DNA from: Stercorarius parasiticus
Taxonomy: Eukaryota > Chordata > Aves > Charadriiformes > Stercorariidae
Assembly: GCA_013396915.1 (NCBI GenBank)
Contig: VWZL01001368.1
Location: 800,745-864,744 of the forward strand
DNA: 64,000 bases
Direction: 5' to 3'
The stretch's first letter is position 1. Each line of letters starts with the position of its first letter. Both the position numbers and the translations under genes were made by a program. The notes beneath the pieces were generated by a model. The model ran no database searches. It saw nothing but the letters and a program-made list of their open reading frames with translations, and was not told the origin of the DNA. Shown one piece after another: positions 12,601 to 25,757 of this stretch.

Positions 12601-15600
12601 TACAAAATAACCCATAGGCCTATATCCTTCTTGCCTGTGAATATCCTATGACCCAGTGGTCCTTGCAGCATTGTATTCATTTCCCCTTAGAAGATGGAAC
12701 TGAAAAACACTCCCCCTCTCAAGAAGTCTGGGACCGGTTTCTGTAATTCCTCCCTTTTGCCCCAGTGTGAGAGATGGGTCTCTCGGAAGCAGTATAACAC
12801 TCCAGAGTGGTCTACCTTTCAGTCCCTTTCACTGAGATCTGACAGTCTATATGGATATGTGAATTTATCCTCCCCTACCTGCTTTCCCCCTCACCCCCTC
12901 TCTCTTTAGTGTGTACTCTACGGAGGGAATTGAGATGTTGTAAGCAGAGAGCAAGCTGGGGTGAAGAGCTAAGGACAGATGTGCTTCACTCCTCATTTAT
13001 GTCAGGGAAGAGAGAGGATGAGAAAATTCTTTCTGAAATGAATGGAGCAATTCACACCTCTCGGAGCTGTTGTTTCAAGCTACATTTATGTCTCAAGACA
13101 TATTCATCTCCACCTTGTATTCTCACTCAGCTCAGGACATCAGACTGTGATGAATAGGTGATTTCACACCCTTCTGAAAAGTCTTCTGCTTAAAGGTCAA
13201 TTTCTTCTAAGTGCTATATAATCCCCATGCTTATCTAACTGCCTTGAAATCTGGCACGGTTACTGCAGGTGGTGAGTAGAATTATTGATCTGCATTAGAG
13301 GTCATTTGAGTCAAGAATTCCCAAGATACAGCCTTTTAAAAAAAAAATAGCATTCCTTAACATTGACCAATTGCACCAATGTTTCCTTTGTCCACACATC
13401 TAGAATAAAACTGTGGCCAAAGAGTCTCAACTGCTTAACATTTACCCTAGCACAAGAAAGGCATCAACTGTCTCCTTGGTATTCAGAGTTCAGATGTTTT
13501 TAAAAACTTCAGCTCCACACATGCAGTGAATTAAACGCTCAAGACTTCAGGGAGTTCCTGACCCTTTGAGTGGGTCTGAAAATCTCCTTCTATTCCTAAA
13601 TAAAACCTGGAAAATCCTTTTCCTTAAGAGGAGGAGGTTAAGAATCTTCTTCATGTGCTTACTAAGTGCTCAGAAGTTAGGCATGAATTGCAGTTAATTC
13701 ACTTTGAAAATTAAGAAAAATAGGAAAAGAAAAGGTAAGTCCTACAACTGGAAACAGGTCAAAAGAGACAGGAGGAAGGGGACACATTATATAGGTCAAT
13801 GGAAGCCTACTCTAGGCTCTGGTGGGACCTTGGCTCAACAAGATTATAACAGCATCAGCAGCTTTGAAAAATACGCATATACCTATTGTGCAACAGCAGT
13901 GATATATGCAAGCAACTGCAACGAGCATCAAGTATCTGCCATACAAATGGTGCTTAAAATACCAATGACTTAGTGGAACAGGAAGGATATATAAACTGAA
14001 AATGGCAGCAAAAGAGGTTGGGGGAAAGGGAAGGAAACACAACTATATGTTTCCTCTCATATGCTTCTAGTCACCATAATTACTGTTCAGATGCTGAGAC
14101 ATAGGCCATATCTGTCAATCTCTTAACTGGCCTTATCAGCAGCAACACTCAAAGGATTCCACTACAGGACAATAATTCCCTTTTATGTTTCCAAGCTTGT
14201 AGAAAAGAGAGGAACATTTAGGAATCACCAGATTCCTACACATAGATGCAAATTTTTACCTGCTTTTTACTACTCAGCCTGGCACACCAAACAAGTTTGC
14301 TGACTTTTTCCATTGCAACATCACTGGAAAAAAAACTGCTTTGCCTCAAGTCATATGCAACCTGCCTGGCACAGCATCAAAATGAGACAAATGAGACACG
14401 GATGAATGGCCTGACTGAGTCTTTAAAGAACTTCCATGTTCCCTTTTGCCTTCTACCACACAAAGGATGGGCTCATCTCAACAAAAGTGACTGTAGTGGA
14501 ACCCATGTCAAAAAAATCACAACTCTTCTAAACCGCTCCAGCTCATGTCTCCACAAATTCATTGTGGGGTGGATAGCAGTGTACATATAGTGAGTGAAGG
14601 GGAGGGTCTGCAGGTGTTTCTATCCAAGTAATGCACCTGAAGTTTATATTTTCCATGTGCTCAAAGCTGCAATACTATCAAGCAATCAGTGATTTAATTA
14701 AGGTATTACTCAGTGAAATTTTGCCATTACTGTTTTGTCATTTCCCTTCATTTCTCAAGGGCTGACATTTTTCAGCACTGAGAAACTATTCATTTTAATT
14801 CTCTAAGTAACTTCAAAAATGAACCACATATAATTTTACAAACAACTGTGCATTAGTGAATAAAAGCAAAGTTACCATGGAATGTGTATGAAACTTATTC
14901 GACCTCCATTAGAATGCCAAAGGTGTTTGTTCCAGTCAGTGTTTTAAAACTGAACACCAGATGAATTCACAATAATATGACATAACAGAATGCTATTGGA
15001 AACGTCTACTCCAAAAGCGTGTATACAGTCCCATCTGTACTTGCATATAAATTACACAGAAATTCAGCCTAAACGATGCTAATAAAACAGAACATAAACT
15101 CTGACAAAAAAGACATAAAGCAGTAATTGAAAGAGCAATGAGGTAATCTGATGAACTAATAGCTACAGATATAAAAACAAATTAGAATTCTGGCAATTCA
15201 TTCAAACAACTGTTTCTCAAACTATATCTTCTTATTCAGGTATCGTCCACTAAAAAAACCCAAAAAACTGCATTCAAAATTAACCACAAGCAACAAACCG
15301 TTAAGTAATTGATCTGTGGACGGCAAAACAGCACTCTCACAGGTACCAGAGTAGATCAGATAAATGCCATATTAAATGAAATGAACTCCAAGTAATAAGT
15401 CAACATGAATCAACTTTGAAACTAAGATTAAGTGTCAAGAATGTAAGAGCTCAAAAGTAGGTCAAAAGATAATTATTCCCTTTCAGGGGCTTAACACTTG
15501 TTGGAAGAGTGGGTTCATCTGTGTTATCGCAATACATTTGTTATAGGAAGGCAAATAAAACATGAATTCTGAAAGTTCATCATGAACTCTTGTACCATAA

Positions 15601-15844
15601 TTATTTGAAAATGCAAAGTCACCTGGTACTTCAGTATTTCATCGGGAGCAGGACACCTGAAAATGAACAGGTAAGACAGAGACAAAAGTGCAAGTGCAAC
15701 AGGAAGAGGCAAAATCACTCTCTCTACAGTCTTTAATGCAAGGTGATTCTGGTTCTCAATATCCAAAAAAATGTGTGGGGTTGAGGAAGGGAAGGAGTGC
15801 GCTGCTGAAACTTGTTTCTAAGATAGAATGAAAAGAGGAGGCGT

Positions 15845-16095
15845 AGAATCATAGGGTTGGAAGGGACCTCTGGAGATCATCTAGTCCAACACCCCTGCCA
15901 GAGCAGGGTCCCCTTAGAGCAGGCTGCACAGAAACACGTCCAGGTGGGTTTTGAGTATCTCCAGAGATGGAGACTCCACCACCTCTCTGGGCAGCCTCTT
16001 CCAGTGCTCTGCCACCCTCAAAGTAAAGAAGCTCCTCCTCTTGTTTAGGTGGAACTTCCTATGCTCAATTTGTGCCTATTACCTCTTGTCCTGAC
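15845..16095 (-). mobile_element. CR1 LINE 3' fragment
   Basis: The plus strand begins AGAATCATAGGGTTGGAAGG and continues GGAGATCATCTAGTCCAAC, the standard reverse complement of the avian CR1 3' end. It runs through the ORF2 C-terminal segment and breaks off after CCTCTTGTCCTG. The sequence differs from the 9.97 kb copy (for example in the GAGCAGGGTCCCCTTAGAGC block), so it belongs to another CR1 subfamily. It lies in the same orientation as SUGCT. Confidence 0.93.
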
Positions 16096-16962
16096 TTCAT
16101 TCTCCTAAAAAGAAAATAATTGCCTGAATAATTGTTACACATTTGTTGACAAAGACTCATAAAGGCCAAGTGTCAAAAAAGATAGTGTGACTTTTCTTGA
16201 ATCATTGACAACTCGTCACCTGAAGTATGAAGTGTTGCTGAAGCCACCTTTGGGTAGCTTTACACAGATTAGTTTTTTTTCTAGTGCTATATAAGTTTAT
16301 CATCCTCTCCACTAAACAGAAGAGCACTCCACAAAAATAAGGCCTTCTCAAACAGAATGAGAAAGATAACTAAGCTATTTCAGTCTCTCAAATAAAGGTT
16401 TCCTGAGCTTCCTCTTAAATAATTTTTAATTAAAGTATTTAATAGGACAAGTCCCATGCAGAATACTAAGCATACATCCTTTTGATTTCAAAAGGACTGA
16501 CCAAGGGAGAATTTGGGCCACAGAGTATCACAATACAGAACCAGCAGTGAGGAAGTAGCATCAAGTGGGAACTCTCTTGGATACATCAACTCTCCATGAA
16601 AACTTTAAAATCCCAGTCACAGCAAAAGCAAACAATGCTCCAAGCATTTTATTTCCAGAAGTTACATACATCCAGGGAAGCAGAAAGCACTGGGTGTTTC
16701 ACTAAATTCAAGTTAATCGTTAAAAATAAGTTAAAATGGCTTCTGAAAACTTGAAGCTTTTGCCTGGCTTCTTGCTAGTCCACACTGTAGTCTGTGTGCA
16801 AAAGGCAATACATTTTACAACAATAAGTGTTCTCAATACTTTTTTTAAAAATTAAAATATCTCAAAAGAGTAAAGTAAAATTTTGACATGATGAGAGCTT
16901 CTTATACATGACTATTTGCATTAACAGATGAAATGTCATTTCTTCTCTTTTAATCAACTTAC

Positions 16963-17060
16963 CGCGTTGACAATATATCAATAAGTTCTTTTCTGTTCTG
17001 GACTCTGAGTGTATTAGTTTTGTATCTGGAATTCTTACTAACTTCAGGCAAATTCAGGAT
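16963..17060 (-). CDS. SUGCT: SUGCT internal coding exon (second of three in window)
   Basis: This 98-base exon encodes [10 protein letters not shown] followed by a basic stretch containing [15 protein letters not shown] and ending ILST, plus two bases (CG) of a split arginine codon. The same segment of human SUGCT reads ILDLPEL, then a KYKTNHLRVHNRKEL-like stretch, so the identification is firm. Seen directly: a TTTTTACTTAG acceptor before 17060 and a good GCG|GTAAGT donor after 16963. The entry phase is 0, fitting the exon at 21158-21229. The exit phase is 2, completed by the single G that opens the exon at 4274. The encoded part belongs to the C-terminal helical portion of class III CoA-transferases, where the two subunits interlock (family knowledge). 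The catalytic aspartate lies in an earlier exon outside the window. Confidence 0.96.
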
Positions 17061-20000
17061 CTAAGTAAAAAGAAAGGTAAGTAAGAAATGTGCTTGGCAG
17101 GAGATATTTATATTGCTAAGGAAATTCATTACCGATTTAAGATAGCCTTACAAAAATCCTTCTCATTCATCTTTTAATATAGATTAGAAAATTAAGAAAA
17201 GATAATGTCTCCTGGTTAATGTTACATAACAAGTACAGAAAAAGACAGAAATTAAAATAAAGATCCAAATCTTAGTTGATAGCCTTTACCATTAGCTAGG
17301 AGAAATTCTTACTGTAGAACACTAAAGAGTTTGTAAATTATTACCATGAGGTTGGAGAGATCTGTGGGATTATCCTGCATTAAATTATATGTCACAGAAT
17401 AAGAAATATGACTGTACTTCATATGCTATACTGAGAAAAGCTATGTCTAAGAATATTTCTTTCCACTTCAGTAATTTTTGTCAAAAAGGCAAAAAAAATG
17501 AAGAAGGTGTTTTTCTACTGAAATATCATTGTTTTTCTTTATGATTTCTTCCAAAAGAATTAATACAGAAAATTGGTGGTATAACCTCCAAGAAAGGAGA
17601 AATATATCTTCTACATCTACCTCCCACCTGGCACATTAGAAATTTATCCATCATGCAAAGACAATGTGAACTATACTATAAAGGGAATTAAATGTGGAGA
17701 ATGAGTCTTAGAATTTTGTAGAGGCATTTATGAGACAGAGTAGCTGTGTGGACAATCAATACTTACTATATAATTTATCTATTCATGCCACAATGTATTT
17801 ATGTAGAACATAAAGAAACGGAATGAGTTGTACTTTCCAAATTTAATAAAAAAAATCCCAGTAACATCAGCTACAGAGGAAGACAGACTAGAAGCTTACA
17901 AAGAAAGAGACTGTCTTGTATTCTTCATGTATTTTTACTCACTAACACACACTAAAGATCAATTTTACTTATGATGAATCTTATAATCATTCAACACATG
18001 CTTCATTTTTTTTACAGGGCTATTTCCAAGGTGGCTTACAAAAAACCAGTACTAGCTCAAAGCTGATGTCCCTATAGCCCATCACCCTATCTCAGGATAG
18101 CCTGAGGCTGAGCGCTGATGCTTAGGAAGAGCTAAAGAACAGGGCTAGTAGACATGGTACTTCCTTAATATTCATCCAAACTCCAACCATCTTCAGATTA
18201 GGGCATTTCTCAGTTGGAGCAGTTTCCTATCTAGTTAGCGATCCTCAATGGATTTCTGTCTTATTAACATGTTCACTCAGTCCTTGAATCCATATGCCTA
18301 TGTACTATCACATGTAAGTGATACATAGACAGGTCTCAATCTCTTCGATATTTGCCCCAAACCTGAAATTCGTCTAATTCCTCTGAGATTCGTTCAGCCC
18401 AAGGCCACTATCATTTAATGACTCCTCACTTCGCTGGAGTGAAGAAGGATATGGCTTCCCTTCCAAGCGAGTAAGTGTTGATGACTTAAAACCATCAGCA
18501 AAATAGCTATTCTTTCAACAAATATTTAGAGATATTCAAAACAGATAATCACCTTTGACGCAGCTGTCACCTAGAGTGACAAAACTAAGCACAGAAACCA
18601 AGGTTGGTATGTTAGAACAATGACCGTATTACTTAACTTTTCTGCAGATGGCATCTGCAAGGTAGCATAACACATTAACTAGCATCTTCCATCAAAACTT
18701 AATTCACAGCACATTTTCTTTTCCTTCTATATTTACACAATCTGGTTTATGAAAATTTTAACGTATCATAATCTAGCTTTAGAAAGTGTTCTTCACCCAT
18801 CTGAAAGTTCAGCAGTAATATTGCTAGCCCCTTAAAATTATCCCCTCTTTTTAACACTGCTATTTTGGAGTTACAAACCATTGCTTTACAGAAAAAAATT
18901 ATGCACAGTTGTTCAAAGTAAATGATAGTGAATACCTATTTATGAGAGCTTAAAAACCCAAGAAATTAATCAGAAAACTATGGTTCCATTTGATGAGTTA
19001 TGTGAAAAATGATCATACGGAGTTGCTCACTCTACTGTTTTAATTAACGTTACTGACTTCAGCTTTAACTTAATGTCCATCTGTTGTAAAGCTGTGTGTC
19101 TATATATGTTCTTAATTTTTTGTGACTAACAAATGCACATTTGAGAAGTTATTCATTAATGCACCATTCATCTTTCTGCATCACACTGCCAATGTTATTT
19201 TCTTTATTTCACTGTGACCCCTTGGAATGAAACTGCCGTTCTCCATTTCTAGGCCTCCTTCAAGATCCAAGATGCACATTTCAAAGTTTACGCTCTCTGT
19301 ATTTTGTCCTCCAACACTAGCAAACCTGTTTGTACTCTCCTTTGCTGTACATAGAAGCTCGGTCTTCTGAAAACTCTTGCTCAGTATTCCTATTTAGACC
19401 AAAGCAGCCACACATCAGGATGCACTTTTGTAACACTTGACTATGAAATGCACTTCAGCCAGCAGCGTTACAAACTTTTTCTGCAATTATCAAAGTCCCC
19501 AAACAGGCTACAGTTAGTTGTCATTGATTTTGAAAATATCACAGTGAATTATTCCAGTTTTTTCTTTCTGCTTGCCTGAAAAGATACGGTTGAAGCAGAA
19601 TGTTTGCAATTGTTTACAGCTTGAGCCAGCTGTTACATCTCTAGAGAGTGTGTCTTCAGGGCAACAGCTTCCATACCGCCTGTATTTTTAGCACCAGCTC
19701 ATCTCAGAAAGGTTCTCTAATAGCAATTCCAATGTTTGAATTAGTGGTCTCTGTATTTACTAAAGGTTCACTAGGGTGTTGTGGGCCTTCCTGTAATAAA
19801 GTCCTCTTCCTTTACTGGCTCTCCCACTTCATGGTATTTTTAGTTCCAAATCACCTTTGACTTAGCACAGAGCATACCACTAAAGGGTTTCACAGCATTC
19901 CGCTGACTTCCACATCACTCCGTTTCTGGGCAATTTAACAGGCCAAATCCATACTACAATTATTTTTTAGAGAGACCATTCTTTTTAAAAACAAATGTGA

Positions 20001-21157
20001 TAACTGGTTTATAGAAAAATCTAACCACTACCCAAAACTTGAGCTATCTTTTCTGATTTTTTAATTCATTTGAAATGCAAGCAATCATCATTTTTCTGTG
20101 TTTTGTACCTCCTACTTTCAATTCTAGAAATTTATAAGGACGAAACAAAAAACCATCAGCCTGCAGATTAGGGCCAATATACATCTCACTTAATTTTAGT
20201 CCTACAGATTCTCAGGTAACACAAATCATAGGAACGCTGCCTCATCTTCTGGGGTACCATTCACTCCTCACTAATTACAGAGGGAGTGTGTAACAACAAG
20301 TCACACAGTCTCTCAGCTGCACCCTAAAGTGAGGTGAACACATGGTCTGAATTTTTAGTGCCTTCTAGCTCACACCATGGTGTCAGAACATACTGAGCCA
20401 GATCTTCTGCTCTGCCTTACTCAAGGATGACAGTAGGACCAGCATTTGGTATATAATTCTTCACTTCAGGTGATAAAGCACCAAGAAGACATTCACAGCC
20501 GTGTCCTGGGACTTTCTTGAAAGATTTCCCTTATGAAACAATGAGTCTTTGATAAAACTGACTTGTGGCAGGTAGACACTTATGCAGTCATCACTGTCCA
20601 TTCATGTTAAGATAATGACCCAACTATTGTGGATGGACACTTGTATGAAGAAAACCCACTGAGAAAACTTTGAAGAGGCTATTTTGCTATCCGTTAAGAG
20701 AGCCGATTCAAGCAAATGAAACCAGACCCCTCCAGATAGCAAGGTGGGGATACGTAGCTTTGCTTTGTTAACAGCTGTACCTACCATGTATTTTTTGGAG
20801 AAAGAGTGTCACATTTCTTGCTGAAAAAGATACCACTGTGACTTCCATGACATTCACCATTCCAGAACTGGAAGGTTGTTAGCTTGTTCATTTTTTAGCT
20901 AATTAGCTGTGTAGCTGCACAGACTTCAAAAGGGGTTCAGCACCCACAAGTTTGGGTATTGGGGTGTTCTGAATACAGAGGTAAAGCACAGAACCCGTAT
21001 CAGTCTCCTAAACTACCAGCCAGAACCCCAGGGTTCCAATTTATACTCATTACTTATTTTCACAAAAAAGGGGAACTAAGACGCAATCAGTAATTATTTT
21101 CCTAGTCAGAACGGAAACTATGACACATTTCTGTACTGTTGCCTAACAGACCGTTAC
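17061..21157 (-). other. SUGCT: SUGCT intron between the 21.2 kb and 17.0 kb exons
   Basis: A 4,097-base intron bounded by the GTAACG donor at 21157 and the CTTAG acceptor at 17061. It holds one probable ancient CR1-like relic at about 18.04-18.32 kb. I see nothing else identifiable in it. Confidence 0.93.
18040..18320 (-). mobile_element. Probable ancient CR1-like LINE relic
   Basis: The order of words (GTCCCTATAGCCCATCACCC, then GATGCTTAGGAAGAGC, then GCGATCCTCAATGGA and TGTTCACTCAGTCCTTGAATC) follows the reverse complement of the 3' end of an old amniote CR1-type LINE as I remember it. Divergence is high and the ends are approximate. It could also be a different old LINE. Confidence 0.4.
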
Positions 21158-21229
21158 CTTGCACACAGTGACAAACTGCTGATCATTTCCAGCTCCCACC
21201 ACGATGTAGCCATCCTTGGTCTTAAAAGC
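21158..21229 (-). CDS. SUGCT: SUGCT internal coding exon (first of three in window)
   Basis: This exon encodes 24 residues, beginning [15 protein letters not shown] and ending in VCK, of succinyl-CoA:glutarate CoA-transferase. That mitochondrial class III (CaiB/BaiF) enzyme moves CoA from succinyl-CoA to glutarate in lysine and tryptophan breakdown; human loss causes glutaric aciduria type III. Seen directly: on the minus strand a TTTTTCCAG acceptor precedes 21229 and an AAG|GTAACG donor follows 21158. The 72 bases are open in phase 0 at both ends. The peptide matches the human protein (from memory) at all but about two positions, in the stretch just before residue 310 of roughly 445. The next exon in transcription order is 16963-17060. 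The preceding exon, expected to end near GSIVPYQ, was not found up to 64000, so the upstream intron exceeds 42.7 kb. Confidence 0.95.
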
Positions 21230-21266
21230 CTGGAAAAACAAAGGTGATACGCTGCAACTAAACTAT

Positions 21267-21292
21267 AAAATATTAGCACAAAATATTAGCAC
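21267..21292 (+). repeat. 13-bp tandem duplication near a SUGCT acceptor
   Basis: AAAATATTAGCAC is present twice, head to tail. On the coding strand the unit reads GTGCTAATATTTT and lies 38-63 bases before the exon that starts at 21229. Confidence 0.9.
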
Positions 21293-24200
21293 ATCTTTTG
21301 AGTGAAAACTTTGTACATACTGTTCAAATGACTTCCTTAAACGTTTCCATTCAGACCCAATATCTAGTTCTCTAGAAGTGGCTCAAAGTCATCCACGAGG
21401 AAGGATGTGGCCCTTTTCACTTTTCTAGAGTTCTTCTAAAGTTTTTATAGAGTCCAAGTTACCTTGGTTGATACCTTATTTGCTGAAAATGTGTCTTGAG
21501 GCATCCCCAAACTTTGCAAATATGTCCCACACTCACAGGGACTGAGAAGGATTTACTAGGATAACACTTACTTGCCAGGAGTTATTTATTCAGCTTCACT
21601 CTTAGCCTGACTGAGAGCAGACAGCTGCACTGAGGTGTCACAGACCCTGACCAAATACGCCAAAAAAAAATAATTGCCAAATAGCAATGACAAGTTAGAG
21701 ACTCCAATGGGGATGAAAGGGATAGGCTGCATCTTTCCAGCTCTTCAGCTGGAGATTAAGCTATCTCCTTGGTCAATAGTCTCAAGATCGAGCTCCTGGA
21801 GAAAAGGGGACTTCTTTGCCAGCTTTGAGGATTATTTTTTTTTCCTTTGACTTCATTACAGTAGCCTTCCTGGCACATTTAATGGTGAACAGAACATTTA
21901 GTTGGGTAGGACATAACAGCTTTCATTTCCATCTAAATCATCTCCACTTAGATTTTCACAGGAAAAAACAAAATCGGTAATTGGCATCATCCTCGATTTT
22001 TACCATTGTGTCAGGGCATCTTCTAAAATTGGATAATGCAAACAGATTCCCCTTTCCTCCACACCTCTCCCTTATACAAGGGTGTGTAACTGCAGTTTCA
22101 GTCAAACATACTACAAACACAGTTTTTGCAAGCATTTGGGAAAATCCTTTCGCTATTAATTTTACTTCAATGCAAGAGGCCAGCACAGGCTAGTGCCCTA
22201 ATGGTGACAAGGCCTTGCAATACTTTCTTGCAGAGAACAAAACTCATCTTCCATTCTCAGAAATCAATTTTTTTATGAGCTATCATGTTCTGATCTAAAG
22301 GTGTGAATTCTTACTATCTAGTTTGGTAAAATAACTCACAAATATAAGCCCTAGTGTAGGAACACTTTAATAAAAAAAAGTCTTCTTACACCACTGTGGC
22401 TTATTCTTCTTCACAAACAGGAATATGCTATTCCAGATTGCAATCCTTCATACAGATACAACTACATCCACATCTGGTATAGTCAAAGCTTTAAATTTGT
22501 ATGTGGAAAATTACGCCCACTGAAATGCAAGTAACTGTACATCATAGTTAGGATATCAGTTTGCTCTCTCTATGTTTCATTTCCTGGTAAATAGTATTGA
22601 TTAGTGATAAAGCAATTCATTTTTCACATATTTATTTAAACACTTCCGTCTAAGATTCTTAGCAAGCAAAGATGAAATTCAGCAAACATTTAGTCCCAAG
22701 CATGCAAAAGAAGTCACACTGATTTGGCCCCAGGACAGTAAAAGTCTAGAAGCACCCATAATATAAAGGTATTGCATACTCACACTGAGGAAAGCAATGA
22801 ACACAGAAAAAATTGGGGGAAAGAATACACATAAGAAAGTTGTATATAACATTTTTTAGATAAATCTTTTCAGGCAGATTTCTGTCTAAAACAATCATGA
22901 CAGAGCCTGATCTAAGACTATGTAAGAAACTTCCTCCCACCAAATAAATAGCTTTCAGTAGGAATAGTTATGAATTAAAACTGTCAGTATAAACTTACTA
23001 CTTTTATTTACAGGCAAAATCTGTTTTCTGAACATCCTGCCCAAATCCTGACCTGTCTTTGCTGATGCTCTGAATTCTAAAACCAGCCACACACATTTCA
23101 CACAAATTATGGGGTAAACACTACACGTATCTGTGTGCATATGTAACACTATATAGTTTTTATTGGTGCGACCACCTACCACTTCCAGTAAGCACAAATT
23201 AGAAATTCTTTTACACATTCTTTTAAACTTCTAGTCTGGATGCCTGGTACAGATTGCAAAGCCCACAATATATGTCATATGTACTTATATACAGATCCTC
23301 CTCCTCCGCACTCCAAAATATATTTAAATTGGTAGTATGGGCAAATCTTAAAAGACTTTACTATTTATCAGCGATGTCTTTTGAGACTCGCATCTCTGTA
23401 AGGAGACTGCAATCACACAATAGCTGCATACCACTATGAAACATGCATCTGTACCCGTGGGCTGCCCATGCAGCAGCGGAAGTCACTCTAAATTTAAGGG
23501 CCTGGTTATTAGCATTTGTGCTTCAGTTGCTTTGCGGAATGTGTGGGAAAACTGATTATTCTTAATTGCACTGTATGTCTAAAAAGCTAAAACAACAATC
23601 ATGTCATCCTTACACAACAAAACCAGTATCATCATAAATGCAGCAGTGTCTTTTTCCACGAAGCTTAACTCAAATGTCTTCAGCTGCTATTTTAAGCTTC
23701 CCATTACAAAACAGCTGATTATTTGCCAGTCATTGCTGCTGATAAAGCAGAAACTTCCAAATGTTATTAGCACAATATTGATGCCAACATTTAAGGGTGA
23801 TAACAATGGGTTTATTCATCACCCATAAATGTACGCATACTACAGGTTACCACAGGTTACTGTCTGGTCACAGAAAGCTTCACAATCTTATTATACAAAG
23901 GAGAGTAAGGGCAAAGTGCAGACAGATTTTAATGAGATTTTGTTTTGATAAACTGCTGTCCATCACATCGAATCATTTCACATTAGCACAATAAAAGGCA
24001 CCACACACACAAGGCAAAAATCTTTTTTCCCTTCCCATTTTTCCAAAGAATGAGGACTTCTGATAAGATTCTTGAGAGCATGAGCATGATTTAACCTGCT
24101 ACTCCCATGTGGTATCCTGAGCAATAGGACATCACTCAGTGAAGACAAGAAACAAAAACCAGACCAAAAAAATGAGTCCACATCTTATTAATGGAAAAGG

Positions 24201-25007
24201 CAGAGAGAGATTGCATAGCATGCCAAGGCGTAGCTTTCAGCTTGGTATAAAGATCTTGGGGGTTTCTAAGAAGATAATCTGTAAATTCACATTGAATTAT
24301 ATATAGCACATGACATCAACATATGCACGTTCAAAACCAGAACTCAAGGTCCAGCGTGCATGCATCAACACCTCACACCGACCAATGGATGTTACAGGAC
24401 CTCATTGAGACTCAGCACTTTTCCAAATTTGATCCTAGAACACTGTATACCTGAGGTACTTTGTGTACTGAAACATTTTAACCTCCCTAAACACGTGGAA
24501 TATAAATTCTATCCACCTTCAGAAATGTGATAAGGAGTTTACAATTATTGTCCAAAAATGCTTTATAGACTATACAGTAAAGATGCAGGCCAAACTTAAC
24601 CTTAGTCTATTATCAGAGTGAACAAAGATTTGCTGAGATAATCTAAGGCTAAACTAGCCGGTCTTTGCACTGCTCTAAGTCAATAGTTTTTCAAAATTTG
24701 CCAGCTTTGATGGTGCTAATGGAAGACTGTCAATCTCTTGTATTTATTGCCTGCTTTATGAATTTTAAGCCTATAAATGCTATGGCAATCATCAACCATA
24801 CATAAATATCTTTGCATATGTTTCAATTTGCATGTTGATTCCACAGAAAAAAACCTTCAAAATGTAAGGGACCGACTAAAAGATAAGCCAATTCCAACAA
24901 AATGATCAAAAGTCCAGGTCAGTTGTCAGTATTTGAATCCAAAACACAGAAATCAAAACAACCAGAACATCTGCTGCTGCGTATGGTGATGTGCACTCCC
25001 TTCCATC

Positions 25008-25757
25008 AGGTATTTATACACATTCGTAAGATCTCCTCAAGTCTCCTCTCCACTCCTCCAGAATAAACAGTCCCAGCTCTCTCAGCCTCTCCAAATGAAA
25101 GATGCTCCAAGCCCTTAATTATTTTCATGCCCTTCGCTGGACCTGCTCCAGTATGAGCATGTCCATGTCCTACAAACCCCAGAAGTGGACCCATTTGTGG
25201 ACCCATAACTGGATCCACTGGTTATTGGTCCTCACCATGCTGAGCAGAGGGGAAGGATCACCTCCCCCAAGCTGCTGGCAATGCTCCTCCTAATATAGAC
25301 CAGGATGCTCTCTTTGTCACAGGGGCACACTGCTGGCTCAAGTTCCATTTTTTGTCCCCCAGGACCTCCAGGTCCTTTTCTGCAAAGCTGCCTTCCAGCC
25401 AGTCAGCCCCCAGTGTGTACTGATGCATGAGGTTATTCTCTACCATATATAGGACTTCATATTTCCCTTTGTTGAATTTTATTAGGTTCCTATTGGTCCA
25501 TTTCTCCAGCCTGTCAAGGTCCCTCTAAATGGCAGCACAACCACCTGGTGTATCAGCCATTCCTCCCAGTTTTGTATATTCTGCGAACTTGCTGAGGGTG
25601 CACTCTGTCTGTCATCCAGGTCACTAATGACCATGCTAAAGAGTACTGGCCCAGTGTACTCCTGGGGATGCCACTAGTGATTGGCCTCCAGATGGACTTC
25701 ACGCCACTGATTACAACCCTTTGAGCACAAGAGGTCAGCCAGTTTTCATTCCACACC
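25008..25757 (-). mobile_element. CR1 LINE fragment (ORF2 C-terminal part, old copy)
   Basis: The plus strand is the reverse complement of CR1 ORF2, starting at GGTATTTATACACATTCGTA and running through the C-terminal domain into the reverse-transcriptase core. Near 25.58 kb it reads GCGAACTTGCTGAGGGTGCA, the region coding for the FADD-box surroundings. Many substitutions and small indels break every frame. The last few hundred bases of a normal CR1 3' end are missing on the left, so both ends are truncated. It lies in the same orientation as SUGCT. Confidence 0.9.

Larger units (their letters stand above)
4275..16962 (-). other. SUGCT: SUGCT intron between the 17.0 kb and 4.2 kb exons
   Basis: A 12,688-base intron whose ends are fixed by the donor at 16962 and the acceptor at 4275. 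The exon phases on both sides agree (2+1), so no constitutive exon is missing inside. Contents recognised: a MIR-like relic near 6.04-6.19 kb, a CR1 3' fragment at 9.97-10.29 kb, an ATGT/CA-rich microsatellite at 11.96-12.03 kb, a purine-rich stretch at 12.47-12.60 kb and a CR1 3' fragment at 15.85-16.10 kb. The remainder is ordinary AT-rich intron with nothing further that I can name. Confidence 0.93.

Noticed and set aside
20340..20470. Possible old SINE or LINE end (GAGCCAGATCTTCTGCTCTG)
   Set aside because: Only one short word fits remembered amniote repeats; the flanks do not follow any consensus order.
21267..21292. Duplicated GCTAAT as twin branch points for the exon at 21229
   Set aside because: Three AG dinucleotides lie between these sites and the true acceptor, which would violate the usual AG exclusion zone. 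A nearer branch site is more likely.
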